Shown here piece by piece: positions 1 through 6,878 of a DNA stretch of 34,510 bases. The DNA is from JBDKUD01 sp050943315. Its GTDB lineage: Bacteria; Bacillota; Syntrophomonadia; Syntrophomonadales; Syntrophomonadaceae. The notes beneath the pieces are model-generated. The model ran no database searches and was not told where the DNA came from. It saw only the letters and a program-made list of their open reading frames with translations. The translations under genes and the position numbers were made by a program. The stretch covers positions 1 to 34,510 of the forward strand of contig JBMNOY010000018.1 in the NCBI GenBank assembly GCA_050943315.1, in the 5' to 3' direction. Within the stretch, counting starts at the first letter, position 1. Each line of letters opens with the position of its first letter.

Positions 1-1223
1 TATTTTACTGAAGCAAGCCCTACTCCTCGTTCACCTGCTTTAGTTGAAAAACCATGTTCAAAGATTTTATTTTTAATTTCCCGAGGTATAAAGCCGGGAT
101 TTTGAGTCTGAATTATATACAATCCCGATTTTTCGTAGATCTTTAATTTAACAGTTTTTAAGTTGGGATCAAAGTTTTCTACGGCTTCCATGGCATTATT
201 CAGCAGATTACCCACAACTGTTACTAATGTCATAGGTGGAACCCCAAGTGAACTGAGATCTGATTGTTGATTTATTTCTAATGAGATATTGCGTGCTGTA
301 GCAACCCCTGATTTTACCAGTAAAAGTGCGCTTAGTTCAGGGACAGCCAGTTGTAGTACATTACTGGTTACTTGTACATCTTTGTAGAGAGTATTTATAT
401 ATTGTCCAACCTGGTTGGTGTACCCCTGACTAACCAGTCCATAAATAACCTGTAGATGATTAACAAAATCATGACGCTGCGCCTTAATAATTTGCGTCAT
501 CTCTTGTAAGTTATTGATATGGAATTGCTGTAATTCCACCAACTTTTCCTGTTTCGCTATGGAGAACGTCTTCCAACTCAAGTCAAGGGATAGTATAACT
601 GCTATAGTGATGACCAAAAACAGTGCCGTTAATACAGACTCTAAAGGTAACTCTTTGTGTTCCAGGAATAACCGATAGTAGAATCCCAAAACAATTAGCC
701 CTACTGATAAGCTTAGTATGACCAACGGCTTGCTGTAGATCTTAAATTCCGGTATGCCGATATTTATCGGATTAAAAATATGGATATTTTTACGTTTGAG
801 ATAAACTATCAACAGCGTAAGAAAGGTAAATTCAGGGAGGGGGAAAAGTATGCGCCAAAGGGGGGCAGCTAAAGCCTGTTGTATAGAGATTCCGGTAATA
901 TCAGCAACTAACGGAATAAACAACGTTTCCGCAAAACTAACACATAAAAAGCCTAATATAATGCTAACCAGTGAAAGCCACAGCGGTAGTTTACATATTA
1001 CTGAAAGCAATATCACTATTACCGGGAGTTGAATAAATACGTTTGACCCGGGCGGAATGGGAAGATCGCGGATGAAATAACTTAAAAAAGCGCCAGCTAA
1101 AGCAATTAGTATTACTTTTCTGTTAGAGAGCTTAGCTCCCGTTAAAGCAAAGCCTATGTAGATTAATATAAGGGTCTCTGGAAATGACTGCAGAAAGACC
1201 ATATATAATGGCATTTGTTCCAT
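1..1223 (-). CDS. Sensor histidine kinase, Spo0B/CitA-GHKL type (partial, C-terminus beyond window)
   Basis: About 407 codons are open on the minus strand from an ATG at 1223, running off the left edge. The first ~220 residues are hydrophobic, with roughly six membrane segments and no extracellular domain. A cytoplasmic helix then carries RHDFVNHLQVIYGL, the Spo0B-type dimerisation/phospho-acceptor motif with the His right after Arg. The ATP-binding part shows an N box (NLLNNAMEAVE), a G1-like stretch (NPGFIP), an F-box-like HGFSTK and the G2 motif GVGLASV just before the edge. This layout matches membrane quorum/peptide-sensing or citrate-type kinases, whose response regulator usually lies next door; here it would lie beyond the left edge. 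The signal is unknown. The start follows a GGGGTGAG ribosome binding site. The plus-strand frame at 850-1032 is only its antisense shadow. Confidence 0.88.
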   Translation of the reverse strand, partial: MEQMPLYMVFLQSFPETLILIYIGFALTGAKLSNRKVILIALAGAFLSYFIRDLPIPPGSNVFIQLPVIVILLSVICKLPLWLSLVSIILGFLCVSFAETLFIPLVADITGISIQQALAAPLWRILFPLPEFTFLTLLIVYLKRKNIHIFNPINIGIPEFKIYSKPLVILSLSVGLIVLGFYYRLFLEHKELPLESVLTALFLVITIAVILSLDLSWKTFSIAKQEKLVELQQFHINNLQEMTQIIKAQRHDFVNHLQVIYGLVSQGYTNQVGQYINTLYKDVQVTSNVLQLAVPELSALLLVKSGVATARNISLEINQQSDLSSLGVPPMTLVTVVGNLLNNAMEAVENFDPNLKTVKLKIYEKSGLYIIQTQNPGFIPREIKNKIFEHGFSTKAGERGVGLASVK

Positions 1224-1299
1224 AACACTCACCCCGTACCAAAGCGTTTAATGTTTAAGTGTTAACAGTTATATAACAATCCGCTCTTTTCCTTAGACT

Positions 1300-1327
1300 A
1301 CCATAATGAAAACTGGCAATAAGTCAA
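1300..1327 (-). promoter_or_regulatory. Promoter of the sensor kinase
   Basis: On the minus strand a -35 TTGACT (1327-1322) and a -10 TATGGT (1305-1300) are separated by 16 bp. They would give a leader of about 70 nt to the kinase ATG. Assignment is by consensus only. Confidence 0.5.
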
Positions 1328-1399
1328 ATTGTTTACAAATTGCTCAGAGTATGGGACAACCCGGACCAAATGGGCGAAAGGAGAGGGATTATGATAATT

Positions 1400-1443
1400 A
1401 GAGGCTGTCCCAAAAGTCGCTTTGATATTTTGAGACAACCTCT
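1400..1443. repeat. Imperfect 16-bp inverted repeat (possible transposon-end scar)
   Basis: AGAGGCTGTCCCAAAA at 1400-1415 is mirrored by TTTTGAGACAACCTCT at 1428-1443 (14 of 16 positions) around a 12-nt spacer. The GAGGCTGTCCCAAAA sequence looks like the terminal repeats of several clostridial insertion sequences, but no transposase is present. It may be a scar, a miniature element, or simply a hairpin between genes. Confidence 0.4.
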
Positions 1444-1510
1444 ATAGTAACATTTTAGGTAAACATTATTTATTAAATTTTGTAAGGTGAAGCTGAGTTC
1501 ATATTTAATC

Positions 1511-1774
1511 TTATGGTAAATGATATAAAACTTCGCCCTGAGAATTAAAGGCTTTGATATTCGATAATCCGTTAATAGAATTGTCAGAGGCAATCAGAAA
1601 AGCACCATTTTTAGGAATTACTACTTTCTTTTCTCCATTACTATATTCCACTTCTATCGATGAGATCTCCTTTTCATAAATTTCTCCATACGAAATTATA
1701 TAATGTTCCGGTTCAACTCAAAAACTTGTAATTGAAATAGGTTGCCCCATACTCATCATTTCGATGGTTGGTTA
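1511..1774 (-). pseudogene. Remnant of an unknown gene with an in-frame stop
   Basis: On the minus strand 68 codons (1717-1514) read without interruption to a TAA at 1513-1511 and look protein-like, ending in LSNIKAFNSQGEVLYHLP. Immediately upstream is an in-frame TGA at 1720-1718. Before that the same frame continues through MMSMGQPISITSF to another stop near 1774. No start codon with a ribosome binding site serves the longer part. The simplest reading is the C-terminal piece of a decayed gene. The family was not recognised. It sits in a gene-poor stretch beside the inverted repeat at 1400-1443. Confidence 0.5.
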
Positions 1775-1813
1775 CTGGGGAGAAGAATTGATTAAGGAAA
1801 TAGCCGTGAGCGC

Positions 1814-1948
1814 TTCGCCGTTAACCTAACCTGGGCACCAGCTAGACTTAAATACCATATTATGGTACAGGACCATATTTACTAAGACTGTTGCAGCCGT
1901 TGATGAAGTTTCAAAAAAGAATGGGGAAGCTGAGCCATTATAGAAAGG
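1814..1948 (+). pseudogene. Frameshifted small ORF before the amidase (DUF1659-like at best)
   Basis: After an AAGGAAAT ribosome binding site a GTG at about 1806 opens a frame (SASPLT) that stops within a few codons. The coding look then continues in two other frames, through TWAPARLKYHIMVQDHIY and through TKTVAAVDEVSKKN, ending at a TAG near 1940. This pattern fits a ~50-residue gene broken by small indels. The start resembles the short DUF1659 proteins that in many Firmicutes precede an amidase plus holin pair, but the similarity is weak and inferred. It could also be non-coding. Confidence 0.25.
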
Positions 1949-1957
1949 GGGGTAATT

Positions 1958-2602
1958 ATGCAAATACAACAAGCAGCGAGTAGTAATTATACTACCGGCA
2001 GAAAAGGCCGCAAGATTATAGCTATAGTCAATCATATAACTGCTGGGCTGATGCCCGGTACACTGAGCTGGATGCAAAACCCGGCAGCTAAAGCCAGCGC
2101 CCGTTATCTGGTTACCAAGGCTGGTCAGATCTATCAACTGGTGAAAGACGAAAACGTAGCCTGGCATGCCGGAATAGTAAATAAGCCGAACTGGCCACTT
2201 TATGACGGGACAAATCCGAACTATTATACCATTGGCATTGAACATGAAGCTTTGGCGGGAGAAGCTCTTACCGAGCAACAATATCAGGCTACGCTTTGGC
2301 TGCATCGGCAGCTTATAGCAAAGTGGGGAATACCAGTTGACCGCGACCATATTATTGGACATTACCGGCTGGATAGTGTCAATCGCAAGAACGATCCTGG
2401 TCAGGGTTTCCCCTGGGATAGATTATTCAATGATTTAAAGAAAGGAGATGCTGAAGCAGTGCCGAATTGGATGCAAAAGATTATGGAAGATGCCAAAAGC
2501 ATAGGTCTAATAAGCGATGAACATAATCCTACCGATACCGCCACTAAATGGTTTGTCCTGAGTGTAGCCCTTAATGTAATCAAAATAATAAGGGGGAAAT
2601 AA
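1958..2602 (+). CDS. N-acetylmuramoyl-L-alanine amidase, Amidase_2/PGRP fold
   Basis: 214-residue zinc amidase expected to cut the bond between N-acetylmuramic acid and L-alanine in peptidoglycan. Probable zinc and catalytic positions visible are H26 (IVNHITAG), H96 (GIEHEA), H131/H135 (HIIGHYRLD) and D146 (NDPGQGFPW). The order matches T7-lysozyme-type amidases. There is no signal peptide, as is usual when a holin gives access to the wall. The last ~45 residues (WMQKIMEDAKSIGLI, then DEHNPTDTATKW) form an SLH-like tail that phage-type amidases often use for wall binding. The ATG follows AAAGGGGGG at ideal distance. The holin-like gene starts 1 nt after its stop, so they form a lysis-type cassette. 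No phage structural genes are near. Confidence 0.88.
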   Translation: MQIQQAASSNYTTGRKGRKIIAIVNHITAGLMPGTLSWMQNPAAKASARYLVTKAGQIYQLVKDENVAWHAGIVNKPNWPLYDGTNPNYYTIGIEHEALAGEALTEQQYQATLWLHRQLIAKWGIPVDRDHIIGHYRLDSVNRKNDPGQGFPWDRLFNDLKKGDAEAVPNWMQKIMEDAKSIGLISDEHNPTDTATKWFVLSVALNVIKIIRGK

Positions 2603-2603
2603 C

Positions 2604-2957
2604 ATGGACAGTATACTGGTAGATATCGGATACCAGGCGCTGGGAATACTGCTGCCGGCCCTTTGTGCTATTGCTATCGAACTTATCCGCCGCAAACTGG
2701 GACTGGAGAAAATGAAAAAAGTCCAGGCTGAGCTTAAGACAAAGCAAGAACTGGCTAGCATGGCAGTCCAGTTTGTGGAGCAGGCATATATTACTTTGCA
2801 CGGGGAGGAGAAGTATAACTGTGCAGCTCAGTGGTTGGCAGTCAGAGCCCGGGAGCGCGGTATTAAGGTTTCTGAAGATGAGGTCAAGGGGCTTATTGAG
2901 GCAGCCCTGCGTAAGCTCAAAGATGAATTCGGGGGGCAGTGGCCAAATAAGGAATAA
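2604..2957 (+). CDS. Holin-like membrane protein (LLH-type)
   Basis: 117 residues. One N-terminal membrane helix (about residues 8-28, GYQALGILLPALCAIAIELI) is followed by a charged, probably coiled-coil cytoplasmic region with a conserved-looking segment LASMAVQFVEQAYITL and a C-terminal EVKGLIEAALRKLKDEF. This matches the single-helix phage holin LLH family that accompanies Amidase_2 endolysins. It begins one base after the amidase stop with an AGGGGG ribosome binding site inside the end of the amidase gene, so the two are translationally linked. The role in export or lysis is inferred from the pairing. It may serve a domesticated cassette, not an active phage. Confidence 0.75.
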   Translation: MDSILVDIGYQALGILLPALCAIAIELIRRKLGLEKMKKVQAELKTKQELASMAVQFVEQAYITLHGEEKYNCAAQWLAVRARERGIKVSEDEVKGLIEAALRKLKDEFGGQWPNKE

Positions 2958-3088
2958 TCGAATTAAGAAAATATACCTTCAATTACTAATGCAGGCAACC
3001 AATTGTGAATGAATTTTATGTGAAGGCTAATAGTTTAAGGCAGCATGACGAAGTTATGGAAATATAATAACGGATAAATGGATAGGTT

Positions 3089-3108
3089 AAACGGTGACCG
3101 CTTTTTTT
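3089..3108 (+). terminator. Weak terminator after the amidase-holin pair
   Basis: A short stem AAACGG / CCG(C)TTT with loop TGA is followed by seven Ts (3102-3108). The stem is short and bulged, so this is only a candidate end for the cassette transcript. Confidence 0.35.
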
Positions 3109-3132
3109 GCCATTTCAGTAGAAAATTAAAGA

Positions 3133-3161
3133 TTGAATAATATCCTATCTGAAAATATAAT
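3133..3161 (+). promoter_or_regulatory. Strong sigma-A-like promoter upstream of recQ
   Basis: TTGAAT (3133-3138), a 17-bp spacer and a perfect TATAAT (3156-3161). The start point should fall near 3168, inside the palindrome AAAATCCTAGGATTTT (3163-3178). Confidence 0.6.
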
Positions 3162-3162
3162 A

Positions 3163-3178
3163 AAATCCTAGGATTTTT
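3163..3178. promoter_or_regulatory. 16-bp perfect palindrome at the predicted start site (operator candidate)
   Basis: AAAATCCTAGGATTTT is exactly self-complementary and covers the predicted transcription start of the promoter at 3133-3161. That position suits a repressor operator. No regulator can be named. Confidence 0.4.
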
Positions 3179-3198
3179 CTTGAGTTTATTTCTTTTTT

Positions 3199-3231
3199 GG
3201 GTACCTTAAATCCAGAGGTACCCTCTTTTTT
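3199..3231 (+). terminator. Intrinsic terminator in the recQ upstream region
   Basis: GGGTACC (3199-3205) pairs with GGTACCC (3217-3223) around an 11-nt loop and is followed by TCTTTTTTG. It lies about 30-60 nt downstream of a strong promoter and 150 nt before recQ, so it would either create a ~65-nt RNA or attenuate recQ. Confidence 0.75.
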
Positions 3232-3378
3232 GTATTAGAGTTAATTCTGTCCATAATTCATTTCATATAATTCCTGAACCTTAGTATCAAAATTCTCTCC
3301 GTTAATCCCCGGGAAGACTGGTGGCCTTTTTACTGGCGAAAATGTTATGATTTTCAAAGGCGAAGGGAGGTAGTTTTT

Positions 3379-5565
3379 TTGTCAGAAGGCTTTACTTTTC
3401 CTCAGGAGGCAGACTTGCTAAGAATAATGAAGAAATATTTTGGCTTCAGCTCCTTTCGGCCTGGTCAAAAGGAGATAATCAATACCATACTACAGGGGCG
3501 TGATATTCTGGGGATAATGCCTACCGGGGGCGGAAAATCCATCTGTTATCAGGCTCCGGCTTTGCTTTTGCCGGGAATGAGTCTGGTTATTTCGCCGCTC
3601 ATTTCCCTGATGAAAGACCAGGTTGATGCACTGAACAGTCTCGGTATCAATGCTGGTTATATAAGCAGTACATTGAGCTACGGCGAGGTTCAAAGCCGTT
3701 TACATAAAGCTGCCCGGGGTCAGTACAAGCTTTTATATCTGGCTCCGGAGCGCCTGGAGTCAGAACGTTCGCGGGAGATGCTAACAAGCTTGCCCTGGTC
3801 ACTGATAGCTATTGATGAGGCGCATTGTGTTTCCCAATGGGGACATGATTTCCGGCCTCATTATTTGGATATAGCCGCATGGATTGCTGAATTGCCCAAG
3901 CGACCCGTTGTGGCAGCTTTCACGGCTACAGCTACGGCACGGGTGCAGCAGGACATTTTAAAGCAACTGGCACTTAAAGACCCGGGTGTTTTTGTAACCG
4001 GTTTTGACCGGAAAAATTTATACTACTCAGTAATCAAAGGTGCCGATCGCACCAGGTTTATAAAACAGTACATCAAAGGGCATCCGGACCAGGCAGGCAT
4101 TATTTATGCTGCCACTCGCAAGGAAGTAGATAATCTTTATAGCTCACTACAATCCCTTGACTATAATGTTGGCCGCTACCATGCCGGTTTGAGCAATGAA
4201 GAGAGAAATATTACCCAGGAGGCCTTTTTGTATGATGATATACAGGTGATGGTAGCTACCAATGCATTTGGATTAGGAATCAACAAATCCAATATCCGCT
4301 ATGTGATTCATCATAACATGCCCCGCAATCTGGAGGCCTACTATCAGGAGGCGGGAAGAGCGGGACGGGATGGAGGACCGGCGGATTGTATACTATTATT
4401 TAGTCCGGCTGATATTCAAATTCAGAAATTTCTAATAGAACAGGGAACACTGTCTCCACGGCGTAAACATGGTGAATACATAAAACTTAAAGAGATGGTC
4501 GACTACTGCCACACAACCCGCTGCCTGCGCCAGTATATTTTGCAATACTTCGGCGAAAAGAATGTTTCTGAGCAATGTAACAACTGTGCCAACTGCGGCG
4601 ACTATGAAATCAAGGACATAACTATAGCCGGGCAGAAAATATTCTCCTGTATAGTAAGAATGAAGCAGCAGTATGGAGCTACTTTGGTAGCTTCGGTGTT
4701 AAAAGGCTCCCGCAGTAAAAGAGTACAGCAGCTTGGCTTTAACCGGCTTTCCACCTACGGAATCATGAGTGAACTGACTATCGGGGATATTGTTGACTTG
4801 ATTAATTTACTGGAAGCTGAGGGCTATCTGCATAGTACCGAAGGGCAGTACCCGATAGTACAACTTACCTCAAAAGCCCGGCCGGTATTAAAAAACCAGG
4901 AGAAGATACTGGTAAGAATGCCTCTGGAGCGGAAAGCGGACGAGGAGTCGCCTATTTTTCAAGCTTTGCGCTCTTTGCGGTTGGAAATCGCTCGTAGGGA
5001 AAATGTAGTGCCCTTTGCTATTTTCCATGACAGCACTTTAAGGGAAATGAGCATAGCCATGCCTGCCAGTAAGGAAGCTATGTTAAGCATTTCCGGGGTA
5101 GGAGAAGTCAAGTTTGCTAAATATGGGGAATTATTCTTAGACCTAATCAGAAATCATGCCAGTCAGCCAGGTCAGGTTCCGGCGCCAGCACAACCAGCTG
5201 AAGCAAATTCTGCAGCCAACCCGGCTGATGTTCAGGCTCATCAGCCAAAGCCTGAGAAACCCAAAGACAAAACCCCAAGCCATCTGATATCCTGGGGGAT
5301 GTATAAGAGCGGCCAAACCTTGCCGGAGATTGCCCGGACCCGGGATTTAAAATTAAGAACCGTAGAGGAACAGCTTTTACGCAGTGCCCGTGAAGGATAC
5401 GAGGTAGAATGGAATGACTTTTTTAACCAGCAAGATGAGGAGCAAGTGCTGGCGGTGGCAGAAAAAATCGGTGCAGATAAACTCAAACCGCTTAAAGAAT
5501 CTTTACCCGACCATATAAGCTATTTCATGATTCAGGCCATACTTTGCAAGCATAAAATCAGATGA
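3379..5565 (+). CDS. recQ: ATP-dependent DNA helicase RecQ
   Basis: 728-residue 3'-5' superfamily 2 DNA helicase acting in recombination and fork repair. Domains in order: a Q-motif/motif 0 (FSSFRPGQKEII); Walker A TGGGKS near residues 49-54; DEAH box (residues 146-149) in IDEAHCVSQWGHDFRP; helicase C domain with motif VI QEAGRAGRDG; the RecQ zinc site (C..C then EQCNNCANC, about 376-406); a winged RQC domain; an HRDC domain (about 530-600). A Pro/Ala-rich linker (about 605-645) leads to a C-terminal helix-turn-helix domain (about 650-728, IARTRDLKLRTVEEQL), the layout of long Firmicute RecQ proteins. The TTG start is supported by GAAGGGAGG eight bases upstream. It stands alone, behind a terminated leader. 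Confidence 0.95.
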   Translation: MSEGFTFPQEADLLRIMKKYFGFSSFRPGQKEIINTILQGRDILGIMPTGGGKSICYQAPALLLPGMSLVISPLISLMKDQVDALNSLGINAGYISSTLSYGEVQSRLHKAARGQYKLLYLAPERLESERSREMLTSLPWSLIAIDEAHCVSQWGHDFRPHYLDIAAWIAELPKRPVVAAFTATATARVQQDILKQLALKDPGVFVTGFDRKNLYYSVIKGADRTRFIKQYIKGHPDQAGIIYAATRKEVDNLYSSLQSLDYNVGRYHAGLSNEERNITQEAFLYDDIQVMVATNAFGLGINKSNIRYVIHHNMPRNLEAYYQEAGRAGRDGGPADCILLFSPADIQIQKFLIEQGTLSPRRKHGEYIKLKEMVDYCHTTRCLRQYILQYFGEKNVSEQCNNCANCGDYEIKDITIAGQKIFSCIVRMKQQYGATLVASVLKGSRSKRVQQLGFNRLSTYGIMSELTIGDIVDLINLLEAEGYLHSTEGQYPIVQLTSKARPVLKNQEKILVRMPLERKADEESPIFQALRSLRLEIARRENVVPFAIFHDSTLREMSIAMPASKEAMLSISGVGEVKFAKYGELFLDLIRNHASQPGQVPAPAQPAEANSAANPADVQAHQPKPEKPKDKTPSHLISWGMYKSGQTLPEIARTRDLKLRTVEEQLLRSAREGYEVEWNDFFNQQDEEQVLAVAEKIGADKLKPLKESLPDHISYFMIQAILCKHKIR

Positions 5566-5610
5566 TTATTTACCATACCTGTTGATTTTAAGCTATTCAT
5601 ATCTTAAAAT

Positions 5611-5650
5611 AAGGTTAGATATTTAGAAACGTATCTAAACATCTAACCTT
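5611..5650. promoter_or_regulatory. 40-bp near-perfect palindrome, probable SdpR operator
   Basis: AAGGTTAGAT (5611-5620) mirrors ATCTAACCTT (5641-5650), and the inner TTTAGA (5622-5627) mirrors TCTAAA (5634-5639) on the same axis; ACGT sits at the centre. Only positions 5621/5640 and 5628/5633 fail to match. No T-run follows, so it is not a terminator. It ends 25 bp before the ArsR-type start, where autorepressors of that family bind. Confidence 0.7.
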
Positions 5651-5674
5651 GCTGGTCAGAAAGGAGTAATTAGC

Positions 5675-6013
5675 GTGCCCTTGAATCTTGTATTTAAAGC
5701 TTTATCTGATAACACTCGCCGGGAAATACTACGTATGCTGCAGGAGGGCGATTTGACTGCAGGCGAAATATCGGACCGCTTCAACATTACCAGGCCCAGT
5801 ATATCCCACCATCTTAGTTTACTAAAACAGGCGAACCTGGTTCAGGATGTCAGAAAGGGACAGAATATCGTCTATTCACTTAATACTACGGTTTTTCAGG
5901 AGATTCTTGGGTGGATTTACCAGATGATGGGATTGCAGGGTAACACCAAAGGAAAAAACAGTGTGAAGGAACCAATAGGTAAGGAGATGATAAGCGATGG
6001 AAAAAAGCAATAA
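5675..6013 (+). CDS. sdpR: ArsR-family regulator, SdpR autorepressor type
   Basis: 112-residue winged-helix repressor. The start MPLNLVFKALSDNTRREILRM and the recognition region ITRPSISHHLSLLKQANLV are typical of SdpR-like ArsR proteins. No metal-binding Cys motif (such as ELCVCDL) is present, so metal sensing is unlikely. In the known SdpR/SdpI system the membrane protein SdpI sequesters SdpR when the SdpC toxin binds. Here sdpI starts 17 bp before this gene ends, so the two are co-translated. The GTG start follows AAAGGAG. The 40-bp palindrome just upstream is the likely autoregulatory operator. The tail after about residue 90 is Lys/Gly rich and less conserved-looking. Confidence 0.85.
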   Translation: MPLNLVFKALSDNTRREILRMLQEGDLTAGEISDRFNITRPSISHHLSLLKQANLVQDVRKGQNIVYSLNTTVFQEILGWIYQMMGLQGNTKGKNSVKEPIGKEMISDGKKQ

Positions 6014-6683
6014 CGGCGATAATTACCGTTTAGATTGGGGTACCTTGCGCCGGGAATGGCCGTTATGGGTTTTGCTGCTGGGTCTTCTGGTGTCGGGAAT
6101 TATTGTGTACCCTCATTTACCGCCCCAGGTTCCCGGTCACTGGAATATCCACGGCGAAGTGGATGCCTATTACTCACGTCAGTTCGGAGCTTTTTTTGTT
6201 CCGCTGATGACAGTTGGTATTTACCTTTTGATGCTATTTATACCCATGATCGATCCCCGGCGGGAAAATTATGTTCGTTTCAGCGGCGCATATACCTTTT
6301 TACGCTGGGCATTGGTATTGTTTTTTACAGTTTTGTATCTGGCAACTATTCTGATAGCTCTCGGTTATACGGTTGATGTAGCTCTGATAATAAAAGCTAT
6401 GGTCGCTGTTCTGCTAATTGTCACCGGCAACTATATGGGCCAATTTCGCCACAATTATTTTGTAGGTATCAGGACACCCTGGACCCTGGCTAATGAGGAA
6501 GTGTGGCAGCAGACTCATCGGATGGGGGCAAAAATCTGGGTTGCCGGAGGGCTGGTCTGTCTGGTTATGGCTCCCATAAAGTCTGTTTGGGCAGCCTACG
6601 TCTTTTTTACATCCATTATGATAATGACTCTGGTCCCGATAGTTTATTCTTATATTTTGTTTAAAAAAAAAGCATTAAAATAA
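5997..6683 (+). CDS. sdpI: SdpI-family membrane protein (DUF1648 plus SdpI domains)
   Basis: 228-residue membrane protein with about six hydrophobic segments. The first (about 24-44) leads into the DUF1648 signature (YPHLPPQVPGHWNIHGEVDAY). The C-terminal half holds the SdpI hallmark FVGIRTPWTLANEEVWQQTHR. SdpI proteins give immunity to SdpC-type toxins and relay the signal to the SdpR repressor. It overlaps the end of the regulator gene by 17 bp, so the pair forms one operon. No sdpC-like toxin gene lies in the window, which suggests an orphan immunity/sensing pair. A clear terminator follows at 6709. Confidence 0.9.
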   Translation: MEKSNNGDNYRLDWGTLRREWPLWVLLLGLLVSGIIVYPHLPPQVPGHWNIHGEVDAYYSRQFGAFFVPLMTVGIYLLMLFIPMIDPRRENYVRFSGAYTFLRWALVLFFTVLYLATILIALGYTVDVALIIKAMVAVLLIVTGNYMGQFRHNYFVGIRTPWTLANEEVWQQTHRMGAKIWVAGGLVCLVMAPIKSVWAAYVFFTSIMIMTLVPIVYSYILFKKKALK

Positions 6684-6708
6684 ACTGGTCGCCTTAAAGC
6701 GAATTGAT

Positions 6709-6750
6709 AACCACCGGTAGTTTAATTTTTTAAAAACCGGTGGTTATTTT
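6709..6750 (+). terminator. Terminator after sdpRI
   Basis: AACCACCGGT (6709-6718) pairs perfectly with ACCGGTGGTT (6736-6745) and is followed by ATTTTCTG. Strong 10-bp stem with a modest T-run. Confidence 0.75.
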
Positions 6751-6763
6751 CTGTTAAGATGAC

Positions 6764-6799
6764 ACAAAACCCCTTTTTTAAGTGTCTTTATTCTATAAT
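6764..6799 (+). promoter_or_regulatory. Candidate -10 and flanking inverted repeat upstream of the exporter operon
   Basis: A perfect -10 TATAAT lies at 6794-6799. Upstream, GACAC and GTGTC are inverted around an A/C/T-rich 16-bp core, covering the expected -35 position where no good -35 is visible. This may be an operator for an activator or repressor. Confidence 0.35.
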
Positions 6800-6878
6800 A
6801 GGTTTAATTGAAACTTTTTGAAGCTTTACTGGGTTTTATTTATATAAGGGCAATTCTGGTTAATTGGGGGATAGTATT

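Noticed and set aside
1333..1593. 86-codon minus-strand open frame
   Set aside because: It runs through the inverted repeat at 1400-1443 and overlaps a better protein-like frame at 1511-1717; composition is not protein-like.
1826..2362. 178-codon minus-strand open frame
   Set aside because: It lies opposite the amidase, whose active-site motifs are clear, and has no ribosome binding site or recognisable domain.
1958..2957. Prophage
   Set aside because: Only an amidase and a holin-like gene are present; no integrase, capsid, tail or attachment repeats were found.
5997..6376. Second plus-strand frame (113 codons) inside sdpI
   Set aside because: It is a shadow of the SdpI reading frame without family motifs.
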